From NCBI GenBank assembly GCA_002328035.1, contig DCVL01000026.1, forward strand, positions 109,753 to 173,752: a DNA stretch of 64,000 nucleotides, read 5' to 3'. Position 1 is the stretch's first letter. The number at the start of each line of letters is the position of its first letter. The stretch is from Geobacter sp. UBA2189. GTDB taxonomy: Bacteria > Desulfobacterota > Desulfuromonadia > Geobacterales > Pseudopelobacteraceae. The notes under the pieces were generated by a model. It searched no databases and had not been told where the DNA came from. It worked only from the letters and a program-made list of their open reading frames with translations. Made by a program: the position numbers and the translations under genes. This document shows positions 43,856-51,228 of the stretch, piece by piece.

Positions 43856-45052
43856 TTGTCAAAGGTAAAACAAGAATGGCTTTTTGCGTTTGTAGTCGGC
43901 ATGCTGTGTCTGGTGCTCGCCTTTATAGATGTAGCAAATGTACCCTCCGCCCCCAGCGGGTTACGGCAACGTGCAATGGTAACCAGTACCGATAACAACC
44001 TGGTACGGATAAACGGCATCGTCAAGACCGGCCCTCAGGTGGTGAACGTACAGTTGCTGGATGGCCCACACAAAGGGCAGCAACTGCCTGTGGTAAACCA
44101 GTTGACCGGCAAGTTGGAGATGGATGAATTCTACGAGTCTGGAAAGGTTATTCTTGTTGAATATCAGGTGCGCGACGGTAAGCCAGCAGATGCCGTTACC
44201 CGAGGTTATTACAGACTTCAGCTTCAGATAATACTGATTTTTCTTTTCTTCATACTCCTTGTTGCTGTTGCCGGCGTAACCGGATTAAAGGCGGCTCTTT
44301 CGTTCCTGTTTGCCATTATGGTTCTGTGGAAGCTTTTCTTCCCCCTGCTACTCAACGGCTTTCCTCCCATTCCGACCGGCCTTGGCATCGTTTCTCTGCT
44401 TACCGGAGTGATCTGCTTTTCCGTGGGTGGCCTGAATCGGCGCGGCCTGGCAACGTTCATCGGCTCCATGTTGGGTCTGTTACTCACCACCGGACTCGCT
44501 ACCTGGTTCGCACACTTGTTCCGGATGCACGGAGCAGTACGCCCTTTTGCTGAGATGCTGCTGTATTCCGGGTACTACGACCTGAATTTGACTGATATCT
44601 TCGTTGCCAGCGTGTTTATTGCCTGTTCCGGTGCGGTTATGGATCTGGCTATGGATATTGCAGCGACTATGGATGAGATAAAGGAAAAGCAACCTGAGAT
44701 CGGCCTGCTCGAACATATGCGCTCCGGTCTGCGCGTAGGCCGGGCCGTCACTGGCACCATGACCCCAACGCTACTGTTAGCCTACTCTGGCAGCCATATT
44801 ACCATGTTCATGGTCTTTCTTGCCAAAGGGCTCCCGGCAGAGAATCTACTCAATACGCCGTTCGTTGCTGCAGAGGTTTTGAATATTCTGGTGGGCAGTT
44901 TTGGTGTTATCGCCGTAGCGCCTGTTACCGTACTGGTGGCTGGGTTGCTCTACCGATATACGGGGGTGGATGCGGCTAAACAGACAGAAGCGGAATTGGA
45001 TGGCGTCTACACCCTGAGTAGCCTGGAGACCGGCAAGGTGGAGACACTCTAA
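43856..45052 (+). CDS. YibE/F family membrane protein
   Basis: The TTG at 43856 has GAGG at good spacing (AAAGAGGATCTC); a GTG at 43841 would sit inside a hairpin. The 398-residue protein has one N-terminal helix, a periplasmic OB-like segment (NNLVRINGIVKTGPQVV), then about seven helices with LLVAVAGVTGLKAALSF and GAVMDLAMDIAATMDEI, the YibE/F signature. The family is found in many bacteria; transport is assumed but no substrate is known. A bidirectional terminator follows. Confidence 0.88.
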   Translation: MSKVKQEWLFAFVVGMLCLVLAFIDVANVPSAPSGLRQRAMVTSTDNNLVRINGIVKTGPQVVNVQLLDGPHKGQQLPVVNQLTGKLEMDEFYESGKVILVEYQVRDGKPADAVTRGYYRLQLQIILIFLFFILLVAVAGVTGLKAALSFLFAIMVLWKLFFPLLLNGFPPIPTGLGIVSLLTGVICFSVGGLNRRGLATFIGSMLGLLLTTGLATWFAHLFRMHGAVRPFAEMLLYSGYYDLNLTDIFVASVFIACSGAVMDLAMDIAATMDEIKEKQPEIGLLEHMRSGLRVGRAVTGTMTPTLLLAYSGSHITMFMVFLAKGLPAENLLNTPFVAAEVLNILVGSFGVIAVAPVTVLVAGLLYRYTGVDAAKQTEAELDGVYTLSSLETGKVETL

Positions 45053-45080
45053 TAGATCGGTTAATCCGGTTTGATACGAC

Positions 45081-45117
45081 AAAACCCGGATGCAGATAGT
45101 GTCTGTAGCCGGGTTTT
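45081..45117. terminator. Bidirectional Rho-independent terminator between convergent genes
   Basis: Stem arms AAAACCCGG (45081-45089) and CCGGGTTTT (45109-45117) with partial pairing inside (TGCAGAT/CTGTA). Each strand presents a T-run after the stem, fitting the convergent YibE/F gene and the lipoprotein gene at 45191. Confidence 0.85.
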
Positions 45118-45190
45118 GATTATCTTTATCCTACAGGGGTTTCATCATCATCCAATTTAGGTTTTGGGAACAGCTCCAGCGCTACGCAGC

Positions 45191-45667
45191 TTACTTTTTA
45201 ACAATCCTGATGCCGGGAACAAAGGAAATCTTCTCAAAACTCCTGTTAAGCGTTTTGCTCTTAAAGTTGATGAGCGGCGCTATATCAGGGAATGCAATGG
45301 CATCGTCAACACTCACCCTTGTCTCCGGCACGGCAATCCATATCCTTACCCCTTTCGGATCAACAACTTCCAGATAGGTATAACCGCCAGCATTCATAGC
45401 CTGAGTTACCTTCCCGCTTTTTCCAAAATTAAAGGGAATTTCTTTCGAAGAACGAGCTGAATAAGGATCACCGCCAAGCATGACAGCACTGGATGGGTTG
45501 CCGGGGTGAGGCTGGGGTGACTGCCCTTGTGCTGGCACAACCGATGATGGTACCGGCGAAACAGCAGTTCTGGCCATTTTCTGTGAAGCTTCAATTTGAG
45601 GTTTCCCATTGCAGCCAGCAGATGCCAATGCGAATATTACAACAAGCGAACATACCGATTTATTCAT
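45191..45667 (-). CDS. Lipoprotein with NrfJ-like C-terminal domain
   Basis: A 158-residue protein with signal peptide and lipobox (LASAGCNG), a Pro/Ser/Gln-rich linker to about residue 70, and a strand-rich domain GKVTQAMNAGGYTYLEV followed by IWIAVPE. This 'GxV-x-AGGYTY' domain is common in short Geobacter periplasmic proteins related to NrfJ; its function is not established. The GGTACTTTGCCGATC motif shared with two other leaders lies 40 bp upstream. Confidence 0.75.
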   Translation of the reverse strand: MNKSVCSLVVIFALASAGCNGKPQIEASQKMARTAVSPVPSSVVPAQGQSPQPHPGNPSSAVMLGGDPYSARSSKEIPFNFGKSGKVTQAMNAGGYTYLEVVDPKGVRIWIAVPETRVSVDDAIAFPDIAPLINFKSKTLNRSFEKISFVPGIRIVKK

Positions 45668-45705
45668 ATCCTGTCTTCCTATAGACGACTACTTTATAAA
45701 CGTGA

Positions 45706-45720
45706 TCGGCAAAGTACCCG
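45706..45720 (-). promoter_or_regulatory. Third copy of the GGTACTTTGCCGAYC leader motif
   Basis: The 15-base motif matches the first 15 bases of the leader elements at 41935 and 48974 with one C/T difference, and lies on the coding strand 40 bases before the lipoprotein start. The downstream hairpins are absent here. Confidence 0.55.
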
Positions 45721-46039
45721 ACAGCTGTCACAGGTTGTATAAAGTTGTTGTTAAGCTATATATGCATTTTGTTACAGCCAGGTTATGGATATGCTAAATT
45801 ACTGTCACATCCATCGGTAGACCACTCTTTCAGAATAAAACCATGGCTATCGTACAGAAACTACTTTTACCAGTTGCCGGTATGCCTATTAAAATGACTA
45901 ATGATGGAGCTTTATCTGAATGCATTAAGGGCATTTTCAACAATCCATTGTGACCAGAGTAGCAATATTAGACCTCTGACTTCGTGCCATCTGTCTTATG
46001 GGGTTTTTATCGAGTCCCCTCTTTCCTCGCAAATGCAGA
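45721..46039. other. Intergenic region without recognised gene
   Basis: About 320 bp between the lipoprotein gene start region and the 3' end of the gene at 46040. Six-frame reading gives no credible protein, and no strong hairpin or terminator was seen. Confidence 0.4.
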
Positions 46040-47347
46040 CTATTTGGCTTTTAAAAGCCGGTTTTGTAACCTTTTTACTTCGCCTTGAGCCTCCCGCTGA
46101 AGATCAGGGGATAGTGATGAAGCGATCTCCTGCAGATATTCCTTGCGTTCACCGGAGAGAACCAGCCAGGCATAAGCTTTTACAGCATTCCGCTCTGTAC
46201 CTTCACCTCGAAACAGCATTTCAGCAACCATGGCCATTGCCTGGCGATCCCCTTTCTCGGCCCGATTAACTGATTCTTGGAAGATTCTCTGCTGCATGTC
46301 ATGCATCCGCTTTTCATTGCGCTGTGTCGCTTCTTCACTGAATGTTGGCAGGCCAGACTTCCTCCGGCATTCATCAGGATCCACGCCTTCTTTGGGCCAA
46401 GCGGTCATTTGATAGATGAATTTTTCATCACCCATAATTTCTCTGACAGTTTTGAGGTCTTCTGCCAAACAGGCGAAGAGAGCAAAGCGATTGGCATTCC
46501 AGCTTGAATTTGGGTATTTTTGAGACATCTCACGGTACCCTGACCGTAACCTTTCCCAAGAAATACCAGAACCAAGGAGGGTACGAAATTCACCAAACTG
46601 CTGAATGCGTGAGACAATGAGTGCATAAAGAATGTTCCCGGAGCCAGCCGGGGCGTTATTGGCCGATTTCTCTGCAAACCTTAGCCACGCACCTTCTGCC
46701 CCTCCCCAACGTGGCAGCAGATGAATTGCTGCAGTCAGATAATATTGTTCGTACTCGGGTGAAAAGGCGGTTGCTTTACGGAACAGCCTCCAGTACTGTT
46801 CTTTGTTCCAACCAAGACCGCTTGCCAGACGCAGTAGCAGATTGTAGCGTTCAGGACAATCGCTGTTTCTGGCCACAGGTTCCTTGACCAGTTGATATGC
46901 CCTTTCATTACGTTCACTGAACAACCTCCACCCATCACCTGTCACCTTGTCAGCAAAATCTCGCCCCCGCGCATGCCAGGCATAACCGAACCACGCACAA
47001 CCGAGTGCGGTCTGGGCCGTGACAGACTTTGAATACCCCCTGCTCCATGCTTCAAGGTCGGCAATCAGTTTGCGCCATTCACTATCGGTGCGCTTGCCTT
47101 CTGAAAAGGTCATATAGAACGCATTGAGCTTCCAGCCACCGTCAGTAAAACGGGTTTTATTTGCCCGATAGTCCGCCGCTATATTCTCCAGCTCCTGATA
47201 GGCTCCTCGTGTGACAAGCTTCGAAACCTGCTGCTGCAACTCCACTCGTGCCTGTTGACCATCGGTGAAGGCAGCAGTGCAGTCAGCAGGGATGCAGACG
47301 ATGGAGAAAAGGCATATAGCGATGCTTACATAGCTGAATATCTTCAT
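46040..47347 (-). CDS. Secreted protein with DUF4034-like and Sel1-like repeats
   Basis: The ATG at 47347 (MKIFSYVSIAICLF) gives 435 residues with a signal peptide ending near ADCTAAF. The body is helical: LENIAADYRANKTRFTDGGW, LEAWSRGYSKSVTAQTALG, WHARGRD and PLLPRWGG-type segments resemble DUF4034 proteins. The C-terminal region (RAEKGDRQAMAMVAEMLF, AVKAYAWLVLSGE) is a Sel1-like repeat. DUF4034 proteins have no known role. The gene stands alone, 220 bp from the PEP-CTERM gene. Confidence 0.72.
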   Translation of the reverse strand: MKIFSYVSIAICLFSIVCIPADCTAAFTDGQQARVELQQQVSKLVTRGAYQELENIAADYRANKTRFTDGGWKLNAFYMTFSEGKRTDSEWRKLIADLEAWSRGYSKSVTAQTALGCAWFGYAWHARGRDFADKVTGDGWRLFSERNERAYQLVKEPVARNSDCPERYNLLLRLASGLGWNKEQYWRLFRKATAFSPEYEQYYLTAAIHLLPRWGGAEGAWLRFAEKSANNAPAGSGNILYALIVSRIQQFGEFRTLLGSGISWERLRSGYREMSQKYPNSSWNANRFALFACLAEDLKTVREIMGDEKFIYQMTAWPKEGVDPDECRRKSGLPTFSEEATQRNEKRMHDMQQRIFQESVNRAEKGDRQAMAMVAEMLFRGEGTERNAVKAYAWLVLSGERKEYLQEIASSLSPDLQREAQGEVKRLQNRLLKAK

Positions 47348-47545
47348 AATGAACTCGAATCTATCTCCCAAATAACCTGGCACTGTCAGAATACGTTGTT
47401 CCGGTTTATATATTCACCACTATCATTCCTGGCCATTCATCTGCATGGTCTGGGACATAAGTATGGCCTCAAAACAGTAGCTGCCTGCATGAAACTAAAA
47501 ACTGAGAGCCAAGGCAGCAAGTAACCGTACATAAATAAGGCGAAA

Positions 47546-47564
47546 CAGGGGGGCTACCCCCCTG
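47546..47564 (-). terminator. G/C-run hairpin after the PEP-CTERM gene
   Basis: Perfect 8-bp stem CAGGGGGG/CCCCCCTG with a three-base loop. On the minus strand it is followed by TTTCGCC, so it can stop transcription of the gene ending at 47604, 40 bp before. The very short loop and six-G run make an unusually stable hairpin. Confidence 0.6.
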
Positions 47565-47603
47565 CACCCCCAAAAGGGTCAAAGCGCTCAAAGCGCCAAA
47601 GCA

Positions 47604-48182
47604 CTAACGGCCACGCTTGCGCAGACGCAGACTGGCAAGCCCGATCAAACCGACTCCCAGCAGCAGAACAGTAGATGGCTCGGGAACAGGCGTGGTACTA
47701 AATGTTGTTCCCCAGCGCCTATCACCGGAAGAGACGCTAATTTCAAATGTATCAAGTGTTGCCGGACCATCTAATACCGTCAGTTCCATCCTGCCTTCAA
47801 GATCCTCCCACAATAAACGGCCTGCAGATGGATTGAAAATATCTATGGATCTCATTATGAACCATGCAATACAACCTGAATCAAGGATGTTGGAATAGGC
47901 AGGATTATTATCGGCTATATTCTCGTAAAGATCCAACCTGAATGAGTAGTATTCATGAGCAGAAGTACAGTTACCCAGCAAATCACAATTTATAGTCCAA
48001 GGGGATGTGGGAAATGTTATAATCGTTGTGTCCGGGAAATCAGCCTCTCCTAAATACGGGAGTGTTGCAAAAGAGATAGTAAGCGTATCACCCTGAGTAT
48101 ACACCAAGGCCTGGGCTGTGCTGCTTAGGCAGCTCAATGTGATCAGCATGATTGCCGTTAAAAGTTTCATTTTCATATTCAT
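47604..48182 (-). CDS. PEP-CTERM sorting-signal protein
   Basis: The ATG at 48182 (MNMKMKLLTAIMLITLSC) has GGGGGCAG upstream; 192 residues. A signal peptide (cleavage near AQA-LVYT) leads to a strand-rich body (WTINCDLLGNCTSAHEYYS). The end is VPEPSTVLLLGVGLIGLASL followed by RLRKRGR, a textbook PEP-CTERM signal: Pro-Glu-Pro, hydrophobic helix, basic tail. It should be processed by an exosortase and exported to the envelope or EPS. The body has no known fold. A strong terminator separates it from the gene upstream. Confidence 0.9.
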   Translation of the reverse strand: MNMKMKLLTAIMLITLSCLSSTAQALVYTQGDTLTISFATLPYLGEADFPDTTIITFPTSPWTINCDLLGNCTSAHEYYSFRLDLYENIADNNPAYSNILDSGCIAWFIMRSIDIFNPSAGRLLWEDLEGRMELTVLDGPATLDTFEISVSSGDRRWGTTFSTTPVPEPSTVLLLGVGLIGLASLRLRKRGR

Positions 48183-48210
48183 ATTCACTGCCCCCACTTG
48201 AGTCTGACTC

Positions 48211-48251
48211 AAAAAGTCCTGACAGCGTACGGTACCCTGTCAGGACTTTTT
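48211..48251. terminator. Strong bidirectional terminator between the two sorted-protein genes
   Basis: A 15-bp perfect stem AAAAAGTCCTGACAG (48211-48225) and CTGTCAGGACTTTTT (48237-48251) with an 11-base loop. It ends transcription of the gene at 48269-48823 just before the PEP-CTERM gene, which therefore needs its own promoter. Confidence 0.9.
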
Positions 48252-48268
48252 CTTAAAGCTGCTTGTTT

Positions 48269-48823
48269 CTATGCAGCATTGTTTTTTCTTCTACGCAAAC
48301 CAATCAGTCCGGCAAGGCCTGAACCCAACAGCCAGGCAGCAGCAGGGACCGGGGTGGGGGTTACATGAGAGACACCACCAATCCGAAACGGTGTTGTTCC
48401 GTTATCAACATCAAAATACCATGTACCTGCACTGCCATCTGATAGGTTTGATAAAACAAGATTATTAAGTGTACCGGAAGTACTATCAGTAATTTCAAAC
48501 ACATGAGCATTCGCAACATAAACATTGTAATTATATACACCACTTCCAAATGATTCAAAATGATAAGTAGTATTATCTTGTTTTTGGACATCTACCCATA
48601 ATTTTGTTGTGTTACCGGTTGCAGCATCAAATTCAACTAAGCCATTTACGCTATCACCGAAAGCAAATTTATAGCCATTATAGTTATCATAATAGCTACT
48701 ATCAGTTGATGATAATGACCAATCAACAGTCCCGGAAAAAGTTAATGCAGCTTCAGAATTTGCAGGTAACCATGCAATTGAAAATGCTATAAACATAAGT
48801 AAGATCAGCTGTTTTATCTTCAT
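48269..48823 (-). CDS. VPLPA-CTERM-like sorted surface protein
   Basis: The ATG at 48823 (MKIKQLILLMFIAF) has AGGAG followed by AAGGAA; 184 residues. A signal peptide (to about NSEA) precedes a strand-rich body (ALTFSGTVDWSLSSTDSSY, KFAFGDSVNGLVEF). The end is TPVPAAAWLLGSGLAGLIGL followed by RRRKNNAA, very close to the VPLPAAAWLLGSG consensus of VPLPA-CTERM proteins, the substrates of XrtD. The XrtD-like enzyme of this window is at 3750-5333. A conserved structured leader lies upstream. Confidence 0.9.
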   Translation of the reverse strand: MKIKQLILLMFIAFSIAWLPANSEAALTFSGTVDWSLSSTDSSYYDNYNGYKFAFGDSVNGLVEFDAATGNTTKLWVDVQKQDNTTYHFESFGSGVYNYNVYVANAHVFEITDSTSGTLNNLVLSNLSDGSAGTWYFDVDNGTTPFRIGGVSHVTPTPVPAAAWLLGSGLAGLIGLRRRKNNAA

Positions 48824-48880
48824 TTTCCTTCTCCTGTTCTCCGTTTTGTACAGATCCAAATATCAGATTTTTGTGCAGCT

Positions 48881-48974
48881 AAAACAACAAAAGCCCGAAC
48901 CTTGTACAGCGCGTGCGCTGTGCTTGAAGGGTTCGGGCTTTCCGGGGCCTGATTTTTCAGGTCGGCAAAGTACC
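48881..48974 (-). promoter_or_regulatory. Structured 5' leader with terminator hairpin, copy B (upstream of VPLPA-CTERM-like gene)
   Basis: On the minus strand the element begins GGTACTTTGCCGACCTG at 48974, has CCTG-AAAAAT-CAGG, CCCCGG, and a 12-bp stem AAAGCCCGAACC/GGTTCGGGCTTT (plus-strand arms 48890-48901 and 48930-48941), ending in CTTTTGTTGTTTT. The inner stem is ACAGCGC/GCGCTGT with a CAC-containing loop. It starts about 150 bases before the ATG and ends about 60 bases before it, so it lies within the likely leader transcript. Compare copy A at 41935-42018. Confidence 0.78.
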
Positions 48975-49525
48975 ACAGTGTATTGATACCAGCCTCATGC
49001 TGTCTGGTGCGTGCAAGGCGGGTGGTATGTGTTTACATGCAGATATACAGATTGATGCATTTCTACAAGTTGCATGCCATCAGATAATTGTTTGTTATTG
49101 CAAGGTATTTTTTCTGGCAAGGGAATAACAGCAGGAAATGGTGTTAAGTTTTCTGAATAGCAGGCAGGGCAGGGAAAACCAGTGTTGTTAAATGGTCGTT
49201 TTATTTTAGGTTGTTATGGCATTTACTGTAGTGTTCTTGCTGTTGCCGGGTCTGTCTGTTTTTTGGTCTGTTTGTCAGAAAAGTTAACACCTGTTAATAA
49301 GACACCAAAATGACACAAAGATGGAGCAAAGCTTTTACAATGGGCAGGGGCTGAGGTGGTATGACCCGTCTACCGCCGTCTGAGAAATAAGTTTCGACGT
49401 GAGCTGATGGCATGGAAAGTCTCCTTGATTATTGTCGTTTACATTATATCGCCTCCGCATGTGCGGTCAATACGGGTCAAGCCTGCCATACTATCAATAG
49501 AGTCAATCAGGCTACTTTTTATCGG
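48975..49525. other. Intergenic region without recognised gene
   Basis: This 550 bp lies between the leader of the VPLPA-CTERM-like gene and a toxin gene end. It must contain the promoter for the leader, but no convincing pair of boxes was found. No coding remnant was seen in six frames. Confidence 0.4.
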
Positions 49526-49801
49526 CTATCGATCTTCGCGTGTATGCCAGATCCGGAGTACGGAAATAACAGACTCTTGTATTTCATAGCGCATTTCGTA
49601 TCTGCCAACCACAATACGTCGGACTTCGCGCGGGTCAAACTCTTCGAGCTTCTCACCTATTCTTGTCTGATCCACAAGTCTATCTGGTACGGCTGACAAT
49701 AATTGCACTGTACGAGCAGCAGCTAACTTGTCTTTTGTAGCTAAAAACTCATAGAGACGAACCAAATCTGACAGGGCTCTGCTAGTCCACTTTATTGTCA
49801 T
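49526..49801 (-). CDS. ParE/RelE-family toxin
   Basis: A 91-residue basic protein: TIKWTSRALSDLVRLYEFLA helices, then VGRYEMRYEIQESVISVLRIWHTREDR strands, the ParE/RelE core and its C-terminal IxRIWHxREDR. ParE-type members poison DNA gyrase, RelE-type cut mRNA; sequence alone does not decide, though the terminal motif favours ParE. It overlaps the antitoxin gene by 4 bp. Confidence 0.9.
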   Translation of the reverse strand: MTIKWTSRALSDLVRLYEFLATKDKLAAARTVQLLSAVPDRLVDQTRIGEKLEEFDPREVRRIVVGRYEMRYEIQESVISVLRIWHTREDR

Positions 49802-50070
49802 AAATGCGGTACCGGAAGCGGCGCTTCAGTGTCGAGGCTGTTAGCCCAGGCTTTGACATCAAGGTGGTTAACAACCTGTCCAGCGTCAACATCTGCCATA
49901 GCCTCCAGTGTCAGGCGGTGACGCTCCTCTTCTTGCCCTACCCAGGCGCTTAAAGCCTGTTTTACAATCCAGCCGCGAGAACGCTCCAGTCGTGCGGCAA
50001 TCAGATCAACCTGTTCTGCAAGCGGGATTGGAATATGTGCAGTCAGAACTTTTGTGCTTATTGCATTCAT
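49798..50070 (-). CDS. Ribbon-helix-helix antitoxin
   Basis: The ATG at 50070 has AGGAGG eight bases upstream; 90 residues. An N-terminal ribbon-helix-helix (TKVLTAHIPIPLAEQVDLIA, RSRGWIVKQALSAWV) is followed by an acidic C-terminal tail for toxin binding. It overlaps the ParE/RelE gene by 4 bp. The pair should repress itself through the palindrome just upstream. Confidence 0.9.
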   Translation of the reverse strand: MNAISTKVLTAHIPIPLAEQVDLIAARLERSRGWIVKQALSAWVGQEEERHRLTLEAMADVDAGQVVNHLDVKAWANSLDTEAPLPVPHL

Positions 50071-50098
50071 TGGATAACCCTCCTTTTGCAAATATAAT

Positions 50099-50115
50099 CA
50101 TAATGATTAATTATG
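50099..50115. promoter_or_regulatory. Palindromic operator of the ParE/RHH pair
   Basis: Inverted arms CATAAT and ATTATG around GATTA, 29 bp upstream of the antitoxin start in an AT-rich stretch. Location and symmetry fit binding by a dimeric ribbon-helix-helix antitoxin. Confidence 0.55.
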
Positions 50116-50519
50116 ACTATATCAAGCGAATCTATTTTAATAGAAATGTTGGATCCGTATAAAGCCTGCCGGAAAGCTGTGTCTGCAGCAGTTTTTTGTT
50201 GGGGCTAGCGGAGGCAGAACAGGTGCATGAACAGTTTCTGGCGTTTATCAGGCCGCCAGGAGTTATGCGTGGAGGGGTGCAGGGGCATTAGTGACACAAG
50301 GGGCATCCGTTAGGACACCCCCCCTTTCTTTCACCTATTCAACAACGTCCCCTCAAGGTACTTATAGATTTTATAGAGGGGTAACCCATCAGTTGATCGA
50401 AGAGCTTGAATCGTTCTGAGACGAAATGCCAAGCTTTATCGAGGCCGGAAGTGTCATTCCGGTGATCGGATCGTACTCAGCCCCACGCCGTTCATGAACT
50501 GACAGGTCATAACTACATA

Positions 50520-50570
50520 TTGCATTACTAATGCAATATATTGATGTAAACTATGCATTACTAATGCAAT
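50520..50570. repeat. Duplicated palindrome TTGCATTACTAATGCAA
   Basis: The 17-bp palindrome TTGCATTA-C-TAATGCAA at 50520-50536 recurs 33 bp later (50553-50570) with one end base changed; the flanking ATATxxTG is also repeated. It lies just before the remnant of an ATPase gene. It looks like a pair of regulator sites whose gene is no longer present, or a duplication left by a lost element. The 400 bp to its left (50116-50519) show only weak protein remnants. Confidence 0.6.
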
Positions 50571-50582
50571 ATACTGCCAGCC

Positions 50583-51020
50583 ATCTACAACCCTTCCAAG
50601 GTGTACGGCATTGATCCGGCACTGATGCAGTCAATCAGCTTCGTTTCCAGCCGTAATCTCGGGCGTATCTATGAAAATATTGTGTATCTGGAATTGCAGC
50701 GCAGGGGCAAGGAGCTGTACTACTGGAAATCAGTTGAAGGTAAAGAGGTGGATTTCCTTATCCGCCAGGGGATTACCATAACCGGAGCTATACAGGTTTC
50801 TGTTACACTTAACGAACCGGCCACCATGCAGCGTGAGATTGATGCTCTTCTCGCGGCAGCAGCGCAATTTTCTGAAGCAGCGCTCACCATCATAACTGAA
50901 GATGAAGAACGGATCGTAAAAACAGACCGTTGTGCGATCAACCTCATACCGCTCTGGAAATGGCTGATTGTTTCCCGAAGTTCAGAGCAGCCATTACCAC
51001 CCTCAGAGCCGGTGGCTTGA
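50583..51020 (+). pseudogene. C-terminal remnant of an AAA ATPase with DUF4143 domain
   Basis: The frame reads IYNPSKVYGIDPALMQS, then NLGRIYENIVYLELQRRG and SVEGKEVDFLIRQG, the end of the AAA_14/DUF4143 family of about 400-450 residues. Only the last 145 residues remain; there is a stop just upstream (50562) and no P-loop part. A GTG at 50601 could start translation but the product would lack the ATPase. No function is expected. Confidence 0.8.
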
Positions 51021-51044
51021 GGAAAGTCCCTTATGTGATCAGGG

Positions 51045-51170
51045 CTAGGTGTTTTGGGTAAAGTCTAGTTCCTCTTGTTTATCCAAATGCTCTTGGTCTC
51101 TTACATACGCCCGGATCATTTCTTAATCCAGACTAACAACACTAACATAGTAACCAAATGAAAAAACTGT
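51045..51170 (-). pseudogene. 3' remnant of an IS200/IS605-type TnpA transposase
   Basis: On the minus strand a frame reads FSFGYYVSVVSLD, a stop, then EMIRAYVRDQEHLDKQEELDF and ends at TAG. This matches the end of IS200-family transposases (GYFVSTVG..E..IR.YI..QE). Only about 40 codons remain and an internal TAA interrupts them. The nearby hairpin GGCAGCCTC/GAGGCTGCC at about 51187-51208 may be a remnant of the element's end structure or the 3' end signal of the HipA gene. Confidence 0.5.
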
Positions 51171-51228
51171 AACTATAGGTAATGGGGCAGCCTCTCTTGA
51201 GGCTGCCAATCCTAGGCTGGGTACAGTA

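Noticed and set aside
45721..46039. Possible small plus-strand gene from an ATG at 45901
   Set aside because: The frame overlaps the 3' end of the minus-strand gene at 46040, has no ribosome site and no similarity.
50399..50497. Short plus-strand stretch reading like the C-terminal end of a zinc-type alcohol dehydrogenase (PSFIEAGSVIPVIG)
   Set aside because: Only about 30 codons with two in-frame stops; similarity is too short to support even a pseudogene.
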